Shown here: positions 13,658 through 23,213 of the stretch, piece after piece
Layout: every line of letters starts with the position of its first letter
How positions within the stretch are numbered: the stretch's first letter is position 1
From: a bacterium
GTDB taxonomy: Bacteria; Pseudomonadota; Gammaproteobacteria; Burkholderiales; SG8-41
Length of the DNA: 33,277 nucleotides
Reading direction: 5' to 3'
NCBI GenBank assembly: GCA_027310225.1
Contig: DAIDBG010000211.1
Span: forward strand, 1-33,277
The notes under the pieces: model-generated
What the model was told of the DNA's origin: nothing
Database searches by the model: none
Seen by the model: the letters and a program-made list of their open reading frames with translations, nothing else
Position numbers and translations under genes: made by a program

Positions 13658-14494
13658 TCAGGTGATGAGCACGAGCGGACAGCCGAGCGCCGCCAGCAGC
13701 GCCCGGAGCGTCTCGCGGTCTGCGGGAACGGCCGCGCCGCACCACAGCAAGGCCGCCGCACCCTCCGCCTTCGCCGCCTGAACCACATCCGCGGCGCCGC
13801 GGCTTCTGAGCCGGAGAAAACGCGCCATCGCGCCGCGCTCGACCAGCCACGATCTCACCTCGTCGCGCAATCGCTCGAATTCCCCGGCGCCGTCCGCGGC
13901 GACCAGCAGCACCAGCCGCGTGCCGGCGGTCGCGGCCAGCGCGTGCGCCGCGGAGAGCGCCCGCCACGCGCGCTCGGAGCCGTCGAACAACACGGCGATG
14001 GGCCGCAGGTGCAGGCTGCGGAACCGCTCGCCGCGCGCGCGGCGGTGTACGCCAGGGGGGGCGGACGGGCACGCGCCGCGGGCAGCCGAACCGTAAAGCG
14101 CCGTGCCGAAGACGACGAAACCGGGCCCGATCGCGTATTCGAGCACCGCGGCGGGCGCCCGGCCCCGCACCACCTCGAACGACCAGCGCAGGTTGAGCGC
14201 GCTGGCGGCGCTCTCCAGCCATTTCCGGCTGGACTCGGCCTGCAGCCTGAGCGCGCGCTCGAGGTCCGCTGGCCCGATCGGCCTCGTCACCACGGAGGCG
14301 AGCCCCAGCTCGCGCGTAAACGGCAGCTCCGCCATGCGCACGAGATCGAGGTCCTCGACGAAGAGGCCGGCGAGTTCGATGCCGAGCGCCGCAGCGAGCC
14401 CGATCGCGGTCTCCAGCGCGGCTTCACCGGGCGGAGCGGCGTCGAACGCGACCACGATGCGCATGGCTGCGTCCGCGGCATCCCGCTCGCTCAT
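13658..14494 (-). CDS. Universal stress protein (UspA family), probably tandem-domain
   Basis: AMRIVVAFDAAPPGEAALETAIGLAAALGIELAGLFVEDLDL and second half RPIAVLFDGSERAWRALSAAHALAATAGTRLVLLV. Start ATG 14494, 4-bp overlap with upstream Lon-like gene. Confidence 0.78.
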   Translation of the reverse strand: MSERDAADAAMRIVVAFDAAPPGEAALETAIGLAAALGIELAGLFVEDLDLVRMAELPFTRELGLASVVTRPIGPADLERALRLQAESSRKWLESAASALNLRWSFEVVRGRAPAAVLEYAIGPGFVVFGTALYGSAARGACPSAPPGVHRRARGERFRSLHLRPIAVLFDGSERAWRALSAAHALAATAGTRLVLLVAADGAGEFERLRDEVRSWLVERGAMARFLRLRSRGAADVVQAAKAEGAAALLWCGAAVPADRETLRALLAALGCPLVLIT

Positions 14495-16929
14495 GACCCG
14501 GCCCTGTCGCGGCCGCGGCCGCGGCGGCGCGGCGGCGCTCCCGCGGCCTGTTGCTGCTGCCGCAGCGCGGACAGATCGCGCAGCCGCCTCGCCACGCGTC
14601 CGTTCACCGTGGCGGGCGGAAAGCCGCCGGCGGCATCGGGTTCGCCGGCCGGCATGCCGGTGAGCAGCTCGATCGCCTGGTCCACGTGCGACACCGGGTA
14701 AACGTGAAAGCGCCCCTCCGCCACCGCCGCGACGACATCGGAGCGCAGCATCAGGTCCTGCGCGTTGGCCGCGGGTATCAGCACGCCCTGCCCGCCGCTC
14801 AGCCCGCGCGCGCTGCAGATGTCGAAGAAGCCCTCGATCTTCTCGTTCACCGCGCCGATCGCCTGCACTTCTCCGAGCTGGTTGACCGAGCCCGTGACCG
14901 CCAGCGCCTGCCCGATGGGCGCCTCGGCGAGCGAGGACAGCAGGGCGCACAGCTCGGCCAGCGAAGCGCTGTCGCCCTCCACCAGGCCGTACGTCTGCTC
15001 GAACACCAGGCTTGCGGAGAGCGCATGCGGGCGCTTCGTGGAAAACCGCGCCGCGAGGAAGGCCGACAGGATCAGCACCCCCTTCGAATGAATGGCGCCG
15101 CCGAGTTCGACCTCGCGCTGCACGTCAATCACCCGCCCCTCGCCCAGCCGCGTGGTGGCGGTGATGCGGGTGGGCTCGGCGAACAGGTGCTCGCCGAGCT
15201 GCAGCACGGACAGCCCGTTGATCTGGCCGACGCGGGCGCCGGCGGTATCAATCAGCACCGTACCGCGCAGGATGGCCTCGTGCATGCGCTCGCGCAGCCG
15301 GTCGGCGCGCCTGCGCTGGGCGCCGATGGCGCGCTCGACGTCCGCCGCCGCCACGCGGTCGCGGCCGGCCTCGCGCGCCCAGTGGTCGGCCTCGCACAGC
15401 AGGTCCGAGACCGCCTGGATGTCGGCGGAGAGCTTGCGCGCATCGCCGGCGAGCCGGGAGCTGTGCTCGATGACCCGCGCCACGGCATGGCAGTCGAACG
15501 CCGCGAGCTTCCGCTCGCGCGCGATGGTGGCGACGAGCTGCGCGAGCAGACTGTCGTTTTCGGGCGTGCGGTCGAAGCGCTCCTCGAAATCGGCCACGAC
15601 CTTGAACAGCTCGCGGAAGTCCGGGTCATAGGCATGGAGCAGGTAATAAATCAGGCGGTCGCCGAACAGGACCACCTTCACGTCGAGCGGTATCGGCTCG
15701 GGCGCGAGCGACACCGTGCTGACCAGGCTGTACATCTCCGCCAGCGACTCGATCCGGATCTGACGCGTCGAGAGCGCGCGCTTGAGCGCTTCCCACGCGA
15801 ACGGCTGGGTCAGCAGCTTGTAGGCGTCAATCAGGAGATGGCCGCCGTTGGCGCGGTGCAGCGCCCCCGGCTTCACCAGCGTGAAGTCGGTGACCAGCGC
15901 GCCGAACTGGGAGACGTGGTCCACCCGCCCGATCAGGTTCTGGCAGGTCGGGTGGTCTTCGGACACGATCGGCGTGCCGTTGCCCGCATCGTGGTCCACC
16001 ATCAGGTTCACGTGGTAGCGGCGGAACGGCGGCGCTTCGGCGGACAGCGCCGCCGGGCCGCCGCCCTGTCCCTCGCGCCCGCGCATGAAGTCTTCCGCGT
16101 TCTCGATGACGTCCTGCTGCACGGCGTCGAGATAGGAGAGCACCTTCGGCAGGCCCCGGTAGCGCTCGTTGAGCTCCGCGACGTGGTGCCCGACCGCAAA
16201 CAGCGTCATCTCGCGGTTCAGCTGCTTGACGCGTTCGCGCTGCTCCTTGCGCCACCGCACCACGCCGCGCAGGATGTTCTCGAGCTTCGACTGGAGCGCG
16301 ACGATCCTCTCCTCGATGCGCTTCTTCTCCTGTTCCGGCAGCGCCGCGAAGTCCTCCGAGGAGATCACCTCGCGGTCCTTGAGCGGCGCGAAGGTGAAGC
16401 CCGCGGGCGTCCTGAGCAACCCGATCCGCTCCCGTGCCGCCTCTTCGCCGAGCTCCGTGAACGCCTTCTCGTGACGCTCGATGAACTCCGCCTCGATCTG
16501 GCCGGCGCGGGTGCGGTACTCGTCGCTCTCGAACACGGCCGGGATCGCCGTACGCAGCTCCTCGACCAGCTGCAGCATGTCGTTGCGAAGCGCTGCCCCG
16601 CGGCCCGCGGGAAGCTCGATCGCCGCCGGCCTGGACGGCTCGGAGAAATTGTTGACGTACACCCAGTCGCTGCACGGCGCCCGGCGCTCGGCCTTGCGCA
16701 CGATCCGGTCCTTCACGAGCGTGCGCTTGCCGGTGCCGGCGGGCCCCATCACGAACAGGTTGAAGCCCGCGCGCTCGATGCCGATGCCGAACTCGATCGA
16801 GTCGGTCGCCCGCGGCTGGCCGAACAGCTGCGCGGCGGCGCTGAGCTCGGCGGTGTTCTCGAAGCCGAGCCGCGCGGGATCGCAGCGGCGGTAGAGCGCT
16901 TCGGGCTTGAGCCCGGTCACACTGGCCAT
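14491..16929 (-). CDS. Lon-like ATP-dependent protease (AAA ATPase with C-terminal S16 protease domain)
   Basis: Walker A GPAGTGKRTLV; NGGHLLIDAYKLLTQPFAWEALKRALSTRQIRIES; protease region VEGDSASLAELCALLSSLAEAPIGQALAVTGSVNQLGEVQAIGAVNEKIEGFFDIC with Ser (GDSAS) and Lys (NEKIEG). ATG 16929 (MASVTGLKPEALYRRCDPARLGFENTAEL) preferred. Confidence 0.92.
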   Translation of the reverse strand: MASVTGLKPEALYRRCDPARLGFENTAELSAAAQLFGQPRATDSIEFGIGIERAGFNLFVMGPAGTGKRTLVKDRIVRKAERRAPCSDWVYVNNFSEPSRPAAIELPAGRGAALRNDMLQLVEELRTAIPAVFESDEYRTRAGQIEAEFIERHEKAFTELGEEAARERIGLLRTPAGFTFAPLKDREVISSEDFAALPEQEKKRIEERIVALQSKLENILRGVVRWRKEQRERVKQLNREMTLFAVGHHVAELNERYRGLPKVLSYLDAVQQDVIENAEDFMRGREGQGGGPAALSAEAPPFRRYHVNLMVDHDAGNGTPIVSEDHPTCQNLIGRVDHVSQFGALVTDFTLVKPGALHRANGGHLLIDAYKLLTQPFAWEALKRALSTRQIRIESLAEMYSLVSTVSLAPEPIPLDVKVVLFGDRLIYYLLHAYDPDFRELFKVVADFEERFDRTPENDSLLAQLVATIARERKLAAFDCHAVARVIEHSSRLAGDARKLSADIQAVSDLLCEADHWAREAGRDRVAAADVERAIGAQRRRADRLRERMHEAILRGTVLIDTAGARVGQINGLSVLQLGEHLFAEPTRITATTRLGEGRVIDVQREVELGGAIHSKGVLILSAFLAARFSTKRPHALSASLVFEQTYGLVEGDSASLAELCALLSSLAEAPIGQALAVTGSVNQLGEVQAIGAVNEKIEGFFDICSARGLSGGQGVLIPAANAQDLMLRSDVVAAVAEGRFHVYPVSHVDQAIELLTGMPAGEPDAAGGFPPATVNGRVARRLRDLSALRQQQQAAGAPPRRRGRGRDRAGS

Positions 16930-16993
16930 GCCATGCCTCCTGGAAATCCGCGCGGCGCCGCATCGTCCTGCGGCCCGCCGGAGGGAAAGCGAA

Positions 16994-18355
16994 TCACCTG
17001 CACAGCGCCGGCATCTCCCCCGCCTGGCGGTCAACCGCGTCGGCGAGCCTGCGCAGCGCCGGGGAGAGCTCCACGCGGTACGGACGTTTCGCCGCCTCCA
17101 GCCCCCGGCAGCGCGCGGGCAGCCGGGCGAGCTGCGCGGCGGCGCGGGCGCGTATCGCGTCCAGGCTCTCGGCGGCGTGGAGCCTGCGGCCGTTGCGCAT
17201 CACCGGCACGAGCAGCGGCTCGCCGTCGCGCCGGTCCTCTTCCACCGTCACGACGTCGTGGTCGAGCGCGCCCCCGTCGCGGCAGTGCCGATACACCTGT
17301 TTGCGGCCCGGCCACGAGGCCTTCCCGGTCGAGCGCTTGCGCCGCGCGCGCCCGGCGTACTCCTGGAGCTTGTAAACCGCGTCGAGGAACGGCGCGTCGG
17401 ACGAGGTGACGAGGCTCGTGCCGATGCCGAAGCCGTCAATCGGGGCGCCTGCCGCGAGCAGGTCGCGGATGCGGTATTCGTCGAGATTGCCGCTCGCGAA
17501 GATCGTCGCTTCGGCGAGCCCGCCGGCGTCGAGCGTGCGCCGCACGCTCCTCGAGAGCACGGCGAGGTCGCCGCTGTCCAGCCGCACGCCCTTCACGCGT
17601 ATCCCCTGCTCGCGCCACCGCGGCGCGAGCGCGACGATCCTGGCGGCGGCAGCCTCGGTGTCATAGGTGTCTATCAACAGCACGGCGCCGTGCGGATACA
17701 CCTGCGCGAAGCGCCGGAACGCAGAGGCTTCGTCGTCGTGCGCCTCCACGAAGGAGTGCGCCATCGTGCCGAACACGGGGATCCCCCATTGCTGGCCCGC
17801 GAGCACGGTCGCGGTGCCGGTGAAGCCCGCCAGGTAGGACGCCCGCGCCGCGAGCAGCCCCGCCTCCGCGCCGTGGGCGCGGCGCAACCCAAAATCCACC
17901 AGCAGCCTGCCGGGCGCGACGAGCACGCTGCGCGCGGCCTTGGTCGCGACCAGCGTCTCGAAATGAATGAGGTTGATCAGGCGCGACTCCACGAGCTGCG
18001 CCTCCGGAAGGGGCGCCGTCACCCGCAGGACCGGCTCGTCGGGAAAGAACAGGGTGCCCTCCGGCATGGCGTGTACTTCCCCCGTGAACCGCAGCGCCTC
18101 GAGATGCTTCACGAATTCCGGGGGAAAGAGCTTCGAGCCCGAAACCCATTCCAGCTCCTCCGGCGCGAAGCGCAGCCCCTCCAGGAACTCCAGCGCCTGC
18201 TCGAGCCCGGCGGCCATCATGAAGTTGCGGCGCTCCGGCATCTTGCGCACGAACAGCTCGAACACCGCCGTATCGCGCAGGTCGTGCGTGAAGTACGCGT
18301 GCAGCATGGTGAGCTGGTAGAGATCGGTGAGCAGGGGGGAAGCGAGCGGGTTCAT
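16994..18355 (-). CDS. pncB: Nicotinate phosphoribosyltransferase
   Basis: MNPLASPLLTDLYQLTMLHAYFTHDLRDTAVFELFVRKMPERRNFMMAAGLEQALEFLEGL; VDFGLRRAHGAEAG; GIGTSLVTSSDAPFLDAVYKLQEYAGRARRKRSTGKA. Confidence 0.95.
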   Translation of the reverse strand: MNPLASPLLTDLYQLTMLHAYFTHDLRDTAVFELFVRKMPERRNFMMAAGLEQALEFLEGLRFAPEELEWVSGSKLFPPEFVKHLEALRFTGEVHAMPEGTLFFPDEPVLRVTAPLPEAQLVESRLINLIHFETLVATKAARSVLVAPGRLLVDFGLRRAHGAEAGLLAARASYLAGFTGTATVLAGQQWGIPVFGTMAHSFVEAHDDEASAFRRFAQVYPHGAVLLIDTYDTEAAAARIVALAPRWREQGIRVKGVRLDSGDLAVLSRSVRRTLDAGGLAEATIFASGNLDEYRIRDLLAAGAPIDGFGIGTSLVTSSDAPFLDAVYKLQEYAGRARRKRSTGKASWPGRKQVYRHCRDGGALDHDVVTVEEDRRDGEPLLVPVMRNGRRLHAAESLDAIRARAAAQLARLPARCRGLEAAKRPYRVELSPALRRLADAVDRQAGEMPALCR

Positions 18356-18936
18356 GGCGCGAAATCCCGCAGCTCTGCGGGCACGGCGCCCGCCCGCCGC
18401 ATTTCCGTCCGCGCCCGCTCGCCGTCGCCCGGCTCGACGTTGACGGCGCGTATCGCATCCTCGAGCAGCAACACTCCGAACCCCTCCCTCAGCGCATCGC
18501 GCACGGTGTTGAGCACGCAATAGTCGGTGGCGAGGCCTCCGACCAGCAGCCGCTTCACGCCGCGGTCGCGCAGCAGCCGCGCCAGGCCGGTGCCGGCAAA
18601 AGCCGAGTAAGCGTCGGCATCCCGCTGCATCGCCTTGCTGATGATCGTGACGTCCGCGGGGATTTCAAGCCCGGGCGCGAACGCGGCGCCCGCCGTTCCC
18701 GACACGCAATGCTCGGGCCAGGGCCCGCCGCGGCTGCGGAAGGAGCAATGATCCGCCGGGTGCCAGTCGCGGCTCGCGAACACGGAGAGCCCGTGACGCC
18801 GCGCCAGCTCGAGGTAGCGGTTGAGAACGGGCACCACGGCGTCGCCCCCGGGCACGGCCAGGCTGCCGCCCGGCAGGAAATCCCGCTGAACGTCCACCAT
18901 CAGCAGGGCATCCCCATCGTCAACGGCCACCGTCAT
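18352..18936 (-). CDS. pncA: Nicotinamidase / isochorismatase-family hydrolase
   Basis: DALLMVDVQRDFLPGGSLAVPGGDAVVPVLNRYL; FASRDWHPADHCSF; LLVGGLATDYCVLNTVRDALREGF. 4-bp overlap with pncB. Confidence 0.93.
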   Translation of the reverse strand: MTVAVDDGDALLMVDVQRDFLPGGSLAVPGGDAVVPVLNRYLELARRHGLSVFASRDWHPADHCSFRSRGGPWPEHCVSGTAGAAFAPGLEIPADVTIISKAMQRDADAYSAFAGTGLARLLRDRGVKRLLVGGLATDYCVLNTVRDALREGFGVLLLEDAIRAVNVEPGDGERARTEMRRAGAVPAELRDFAP

Positions 18937-18986
18937 CGTGCTGTCCTCTCCCCGCGAATGTTATAGGTTACCCCCGGGCCGCCGGT

Positions 18987-19000
18987 TTGACATGGATCAA
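18987..19000 (-). promoter_or_regulatory. FNR/ANR-type box TTGACATGGATCAA upstream of pncA
   Basis: On the minus strand a TATAAC -10-like hexamer at 18965-18960 lies at near-class II spacing. Confidence 0.82.
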
Positions 19001-19092
19001 GCGCAGGGAGTTTGCCGGACCGGGCCCCGGCAAGCTCCCGATGCAAAATCGGCACCGGGAAAACCGCAAAAGAGGATGACCGCTGTGCGAAT

Positions 19093-21789
19093 TCATTCCT
19101 GCTTTTCTCCGCACGGGCTGCCGGGGATTGCCGCGCGGCGGCGAACCAGGAACTTGCGTGATTCCTCCAGGCAGAACATGCCCGCCACGAATGGCAGCAT
19201 GAACAGCCACGCCTGCGGCGCGAGCGGCGCGGTGCCGAACAGAGCATTGCCCCAGGGCGTGTAAAGGATCGCGAGGATGAGGGCCCCCTCCACGCCCACG
19301 CCCCACAGCAGGAGCGGGTTGCCGGAGAGGCCGGACGCCGCTGCCGGCGCGCGCGGATGGCGGCACAGGAAGACGTTCACCACCTGCGTCGCCACGATCG
19401 CCGCCAGGGTTGCGGCGGTCGCCTCAAGGTAGAGCGGATCAGCCTTCGCGAGCGCCTGCCCGTATTCCCAGCCGCCGCGGTCCAGCACGAAGAAGAACGC
19501 CGCCATCGCCGCGACCGCCTCGATGACCCCGAGGAAAAGATAGGCGCGCGCGAGCAGCGGCCCGTCGAGCAGGCGCGCGCTGCGCGGGCGCGGCGGCACC
19601 CGCATCCCGCCGGGGTCCGGCTTCTCCGCGCCCAGGGCGAGCGCGGGCAGCATGTCGGTGCCGAGGTCCACCGCGAGAATCTGGATCACCGTGAGCGGCA
19701 GCGGAATGCGGAACAGCACGAAAGCGAGGTAGGGGACGATCTCGGGGATGTTGGAGGTGAGGATGTAGGTGAGGAACTTGCGGATGTTCCGGAACACCGC
19801 CCGCCCCTCCTCGATCGCGCTCACGATGGTCGCGAAGTTGTCGTCGAGCAAGATCATGTCCGCCGCCTCGCGCGCGACGTCGGTGCCGACCACGCCCATC
19901 GCGATGCCGATATCGGCGCGCCTGAGCGCAGGGGCGTCGTTGACGCCGTCCCCGGTCACCGCGACGACGTGCCGCTTGCGCTGCAGCGCTTCCACGATGC
20001 GCAGCTTCTGGTCGGCGGTGACGCGCGCGAAGAGAAGCTGGGGCGCGTCGAGCGCGAGCTGCAATTGCATGCCGGAGAGCCGCCGCAACTGGTCCCCGGT
20101 CATGACGGCGGGGTCCCGCGCCAGGCCGATCTCGCGCGCGATCGCGCGCGCCGTGCGGGGGTGGTCGCCGGTGACCATGATCACCCGGATGCCGGCGGCG
20201 CGGCACTTCGCGACCGCCTCCGCCACTTCGGGGCGCGGCGGATCTTCGAGCCCGACGAGTCCCGCGAGCGTGAGGTCCTCCTCCCAGCGCCCGTCATCCA
20301 CGCCGTCGGGCAGCCTGCGCCACGCGAATGCCAGCACGCGCAGGCCGGCTTCCGCCATCTCCTCCTGCGCCTGCACGAAGCGCGTGCGGAGCTCCGGCGC
20401 CAGCGGCTCGGCCCCGCGCGCCGTCAGGACGCTCCCGCAAAGCGGAAGCACCGCCTCCGGCGCCCCCTTGCAGTAGAGCACGCGGCCCTCCGGCGCGCGG
20501 TGGACGGTGGACATGCGCCTGCGGTCGGAATCGAAGGGCACCTCGGCGATCCGCTCCCGCCCCGGCAGGGGCCCCACCTCCTCCGCCATTTCCACCAGCG
20601 CGATCTCCATCGGGTCGCCCAGCAGCCGCGGCCGGCCGTTCTCGATCACCCGCTTCACGTTGTGGCACAGCCCGGCGCCCTCGACGAGCGGCGCGTAGCG
20701 CTCCGGCGCCCGCGTTCCCGCGCGTTCCGGCGCAAGCACCCCCTCCGCCACGAACAGCCGCCGGACGGTCATGCGGTTCTCGGTGAGCGTGCCGGTCTTG
20801 TCGGTGCAGATGACGCTCGCCGAGCCGAGCGTCTCGACCGCCGGAAGGTGGCGGACGAGCGCCCTGCGCTTCGCCATGCGCTGCGTGGCCATCGCGAGCG
20901 AGAGCGTGACCGTCGGCAGCAGGCCCTCCGGGACGTTGGCGACGATGATGCCAATAGCGAACACGAAGTTCTCCCAGAACGAGAGCCCCAGCCACTGCCC
21001 GATGAGGAAGAACACCGCGCCGAGCACCGTCGCGAGGGCCGCGACCAGGCGCGAGACGCGCGCGATCTCCCGCTGCAGCGGCGACGGCGGCTCCGCCTCG
21101 GCCTGCGTCAGGCGCGCGATCCTGCCGAACTCGGTGTGCATGCCGGTGGCGAACACCAGCGCCCTGCCCTCGCCCGAGACGACCGAGCTTCCCGCCAGCA
21201 GCACGTTGTGGCTGCGCAGCGGGTCGTCTTCCGCGCTCGGGGCGGCGTTGCGTGCCTTCGGCAGCGACTCGCCGGTGATGGTGGCGAGATTGACGCGCAT
21301 CGCGGCCGCCTCGATCAGCCGGCAATCGGCCGGAACGCTGTCCCCCTCGCCGATCAGGATCAGGTCGCCCGGCACCAGCTCGTCCGCGGGCAGCCGGCAC
21401 GCCGCGCCCTCGCGCAGCGCGGTGACCTGATGCGGCAACAGACGTTTCAACGCGGCGACCGCCCGTTGCGCGCGATACTCCTGCCAGAACGAGAAGGTGC
21501 CGTTGATGAGGATGACGCCGAGGATCGCGTAGCCCAGCGTTGCCATGCCCTGCCCCGGTTCGCTCCATTCGGCGGCGAAAGCGAGCGCCGCGGCTACCCA
21601 CAGGATCAGGGCGAAGAAATGGATGAATTCCCCAAGAAAGCGCAGCGCAAGGGGCTTGCCCTTCAGCTCTTCGACGCGGTTCGGCCCGTACTCCGCCTGC
21701 CGCCGCCGCGCCTCGGCCGCGGACAGCCCCGCGGGGGAGCTGCGCAGGCTGGCGACCGCCTCCTCCGGGGTGAGCTGATGGACCTTCAT
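19093..21789 (-). CDS. Cation-transporting P-type (P2) ATPase
   Basis: 898 aa; phosphorylation motif CTDKTGTLTENRMTV, TITGESLPKARN, VTGDGVNDAPALRRADIGIAMG, NVPEGLLPTVTLSLAMATQRMAKRRALVRHLPAVETLGS. Confidence 0.95.
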   Translation of the reverse strand: MKVHQLTPEEAVASLRSSPAGLSAAEARRRQAEYGPNRVEELKGKPLALRFLGEFIHFFALILWVAAALAFAAEWSEPGQGMATLGYAILGVILINGTFSFWQEYRAQRAVAALKRLLPHQVTALREGAACRLPADELVPGDLILIGEGDSVPADCRLIEAAAMRVNLATITGESLPKARNAAPSAEDDPLRSHNVLLAGSSVVSGEGRALVFATGMHTEFGRIARLTQAEAEPPSPLQREIARVSRLVAALATVLGAVFFLIGQWLGLSFWENFVFAIGIIVANVPEGLLPTVTLSLAMATQRMAKRRALVRHLPAVETLGSASVICTDKTGTLTENRMTVRRLFVAEGVLAPERAGTRAPERYAPLVEGAGLCHNVKRVIENGRPRLLGDPMEIALVEMAEEVGPLPGRERIAEVPFDSDRRRMSTVHRAPEGRVLYCKGAPEAVLPLCGSVLTARGAEPLAPELRTRFVQAQEEMAEAGLRVLAFAWRRLPDGVDDGRWEEDLTLAGLVGLEDPPRPEVAEAVAKCRAAGIRVIMVTGDHPRTARAIAREIGLARDPAVMTGDQLRRLSGMQLQLALDAPQLLFARVTADQKLRIVEALQRKRHVVAVTGDGVNDAPALRRADIGIAMGVVGTDVAREAADMILLDDNFATIVSAIEEGRAVFRNIRKFLTYILTSNIPEIVPYLAFVLFRIPLPLTVIQILAVDLGTDMLPALALGAEKPDPGGMRVPPRPRSARLLDGPLLARAYLFLGVIEAVAAMAAFFFVLDRGGWEYGQALAKADPLYLEATAATLAAIVATQVVNVFLCRHPRAPAAASGLSGNPLLLWGVGVEGALILAILYTPWGNALFGTAPLAPQAWLFMLPFVAGMFCLEESRKFLVRRRAAIPGSPCGEKQE

Positions 21790-21944
21790 GGTTACCGCGT
21801 CCGGAAACGCCCGGGGGAAAAGCGTGTCTTTGCGCGCGGCAACGCGGGCGGGCGCATGGCGCTGCGCCGCAATCAGTACTCGGGCTCCGCGCCGGGGCGG
21901 GTGCTTTCGGCGGTCGCCGCCTCCGCGTTTATCTGCGGCTGCTG

Positions 21945-22232
21945 TTAGTGATCGCGGTCGGAGATGCGCGGCACTTGCTCTTCCGCGGGCTCGCCCGTCT
22001 CCGGGTCAATCCAGTCGGCCATCCCGATCTCGCCCTCCGCTTCCTCGAGCGATTCGCCGGGCTCCGGCTCCGCGTCCGCGCTGTATTGCATGTCGTTCGC
22101 CGCGTCGAGCAGTGTCGGGAACGGCCCGAAGAACTCGCCGGTCTCGGCGTCCTTCCAATAGAACCCGTCCGGCCGCTCGAGCACGCGGCTCGCGTCGAAG
22201 TCCGGCGGCGTTTCAGGCATCACCTGCTTCAT
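21945..22232 (-). CDS. Small acidic hypothetical protein
   Basis: MKQVMPETPPDFDASRVLERPDGFYWKDAETGEFFGPFPTLLDAANDMQYSADAEPEPGESLEEAEGEIGMADWIDPETGEPAEEQV. Start at 22232 inferred. Confidence 0.65.
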   Translation of the reverse strand: MKQVMPETPPDFDASRVLERPDGFYWKDAETGEFFGPFPTLLDAANDMQYSADAEPEPGESLEEAEGEIGMADWIDPETGEPAEEQVPRISDRDH

Positions 22233-22334
22233 CACTCTGGCTCCCTGATCCACGCCGATCCCGTTCCGGCACGATGCGCGAACTGTCACTTTAATCCGCA
22301 AACGGCCTCAGGTCGAGGGCAGCGTGTGGACCAT

Positions 22335-22348
22335 TTGATCTGGATCAA
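22335..22348. promoter_or_regulatory. FNR/ANR-type box TTGATCTGGATCAA
   Basis: Perfect consensus between cheR-like and the 21945-22232 ORF (both minus). Confidence 0.75.
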
Positions 22349-22384
22349 GCGGCGGACCGGTGCGTGCCGCCGGGGGCAAAGCCA

Positions 22385-23209
22385 TCAGGCGGCAGGCCCC
22401 GGCGCGCGCTTGCGGTAGATCATCCGCGTCCCCGGCCACGCAGCGAGGCCCGATAGGGCAGGCGGCAGGGATTCGTGGGCGCCGATCACCAGCGCCCCGC
22501 CCGGCCGGAGGCGATCGACAATGCGCGCCATGACGGCCTCCTGAACGGCGGGCACGTAATAGGTGAGTACGACGTTGCGACAGAGAACGAGGTCGAAGGG
22601 TCCTTCGGGGAAGCGCTCCCGCAGGTCCTGCTGCAGGAATTCGACGCCCCGAAACCGGTCGCGAATGCGCCACGTCCCGTCCAGCTCCTCGAAGCCTTCC
22701 GCGCGGAGATCCCCGGGAAGCTCCTTGAGGCTACTTCGCGCATAGCATCCCGCGCGGGCGCGCGCGAGCAGTTCCGCGTCGCTGTCGGTCGCAACGATCC
22801 GCAGCCCGATCCCGGGGAATCGCCGCTGGAGGCGAACCGCCCAGATCAATGCGAGCGTGTAGGGCTCTTCGCCCGACGCGCAGCCTGCGCTCCAGGCGTC
22901 GATCGCCGCGCGCGGCGCCCCGGCTCCGGCGAGCGCGGGCAGAACCGTGCCCTCGAGGCTGCCAAAGACGCCGCGATCCCGGTAGAACCGGGACACCGGT
23001 ATGCCGCACAGCGCGTCGAGGTGCCGCCATTCCGCCCCGTCGCCCGCGAGGCGGCGCCGGTACGCATCGAGATCCGGGAGGCCGAGCGACTTCAGCCGCT
23101 GTGCGAGCCGCTTGCAGACCAGGTGCCGCACCTTCCGGTAGCCGGACCAGTTCCGCTCGAGGCACGGCAGCGCCCAGCGCAGAAAGCCGGCGCATTCGCG
23201 ATCCTGCAT
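22385..23209 (-). CDS. CheR-family SAM-dependent methyltransferase
   Basis: YRKVRHLVCKRLAQRLKSLGLPDLDAYRRRL; ISRFYRD-like VSRFYRDRGVF; IDAWSAGCASGEEPYTLALIW; FDLVLCRNVVLTYY. Confidence 0.9.
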   Translation of the reverse strand: MQDRECAGFLRWALPCLERNWSGYRKVRHLVCKRLAQRLKSLGLPDLDAYRRRLAGDGAEWRHLDALCGIPVSRFYRDRGVFGSLEGTVLPALAGAGAPRAAIDAWSAGCASGEEPYTLALIWAVRLQRRFPGIGLRIVATDSDAELLARARAGCYARSSLKELPGDLRAEGFEELDGTWRIRDRFRGVEFLQQDLRERFPEGPFDLVLCRNVVLTYYVPAVQEAVMARIVDRLRPGGALVIGAHESLPPALSGLAAWPGTRMIYRKRAPGPAA

Positions 23210-23213
23210 GGCG

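Noticed and set aside
13130-14701. 523-aa plus-strand ORF across the 177-aa hypothetical and usp genes
   Set aside because: Ser/Arg/Thr-rich out-of-frame translation crossing gene boundaries; artefact.
14551-17409. 952-aa plus-strand ORF opposite the Lon-like gene
   Set aside because: Antisense shadow ORF; no recognisable domains, while the minus strand encodes clear AAA and S16 motifs.
19357-21948. 863-aa plus-strand ORF opposite the P-type ATPase
   Set aside because: Composition artefact antisense to an unmistakable P-type ATPase. Same reasoning for 4972..7047 -, 16907..18523 +, 26999..29287 - and 31247..32932 -.
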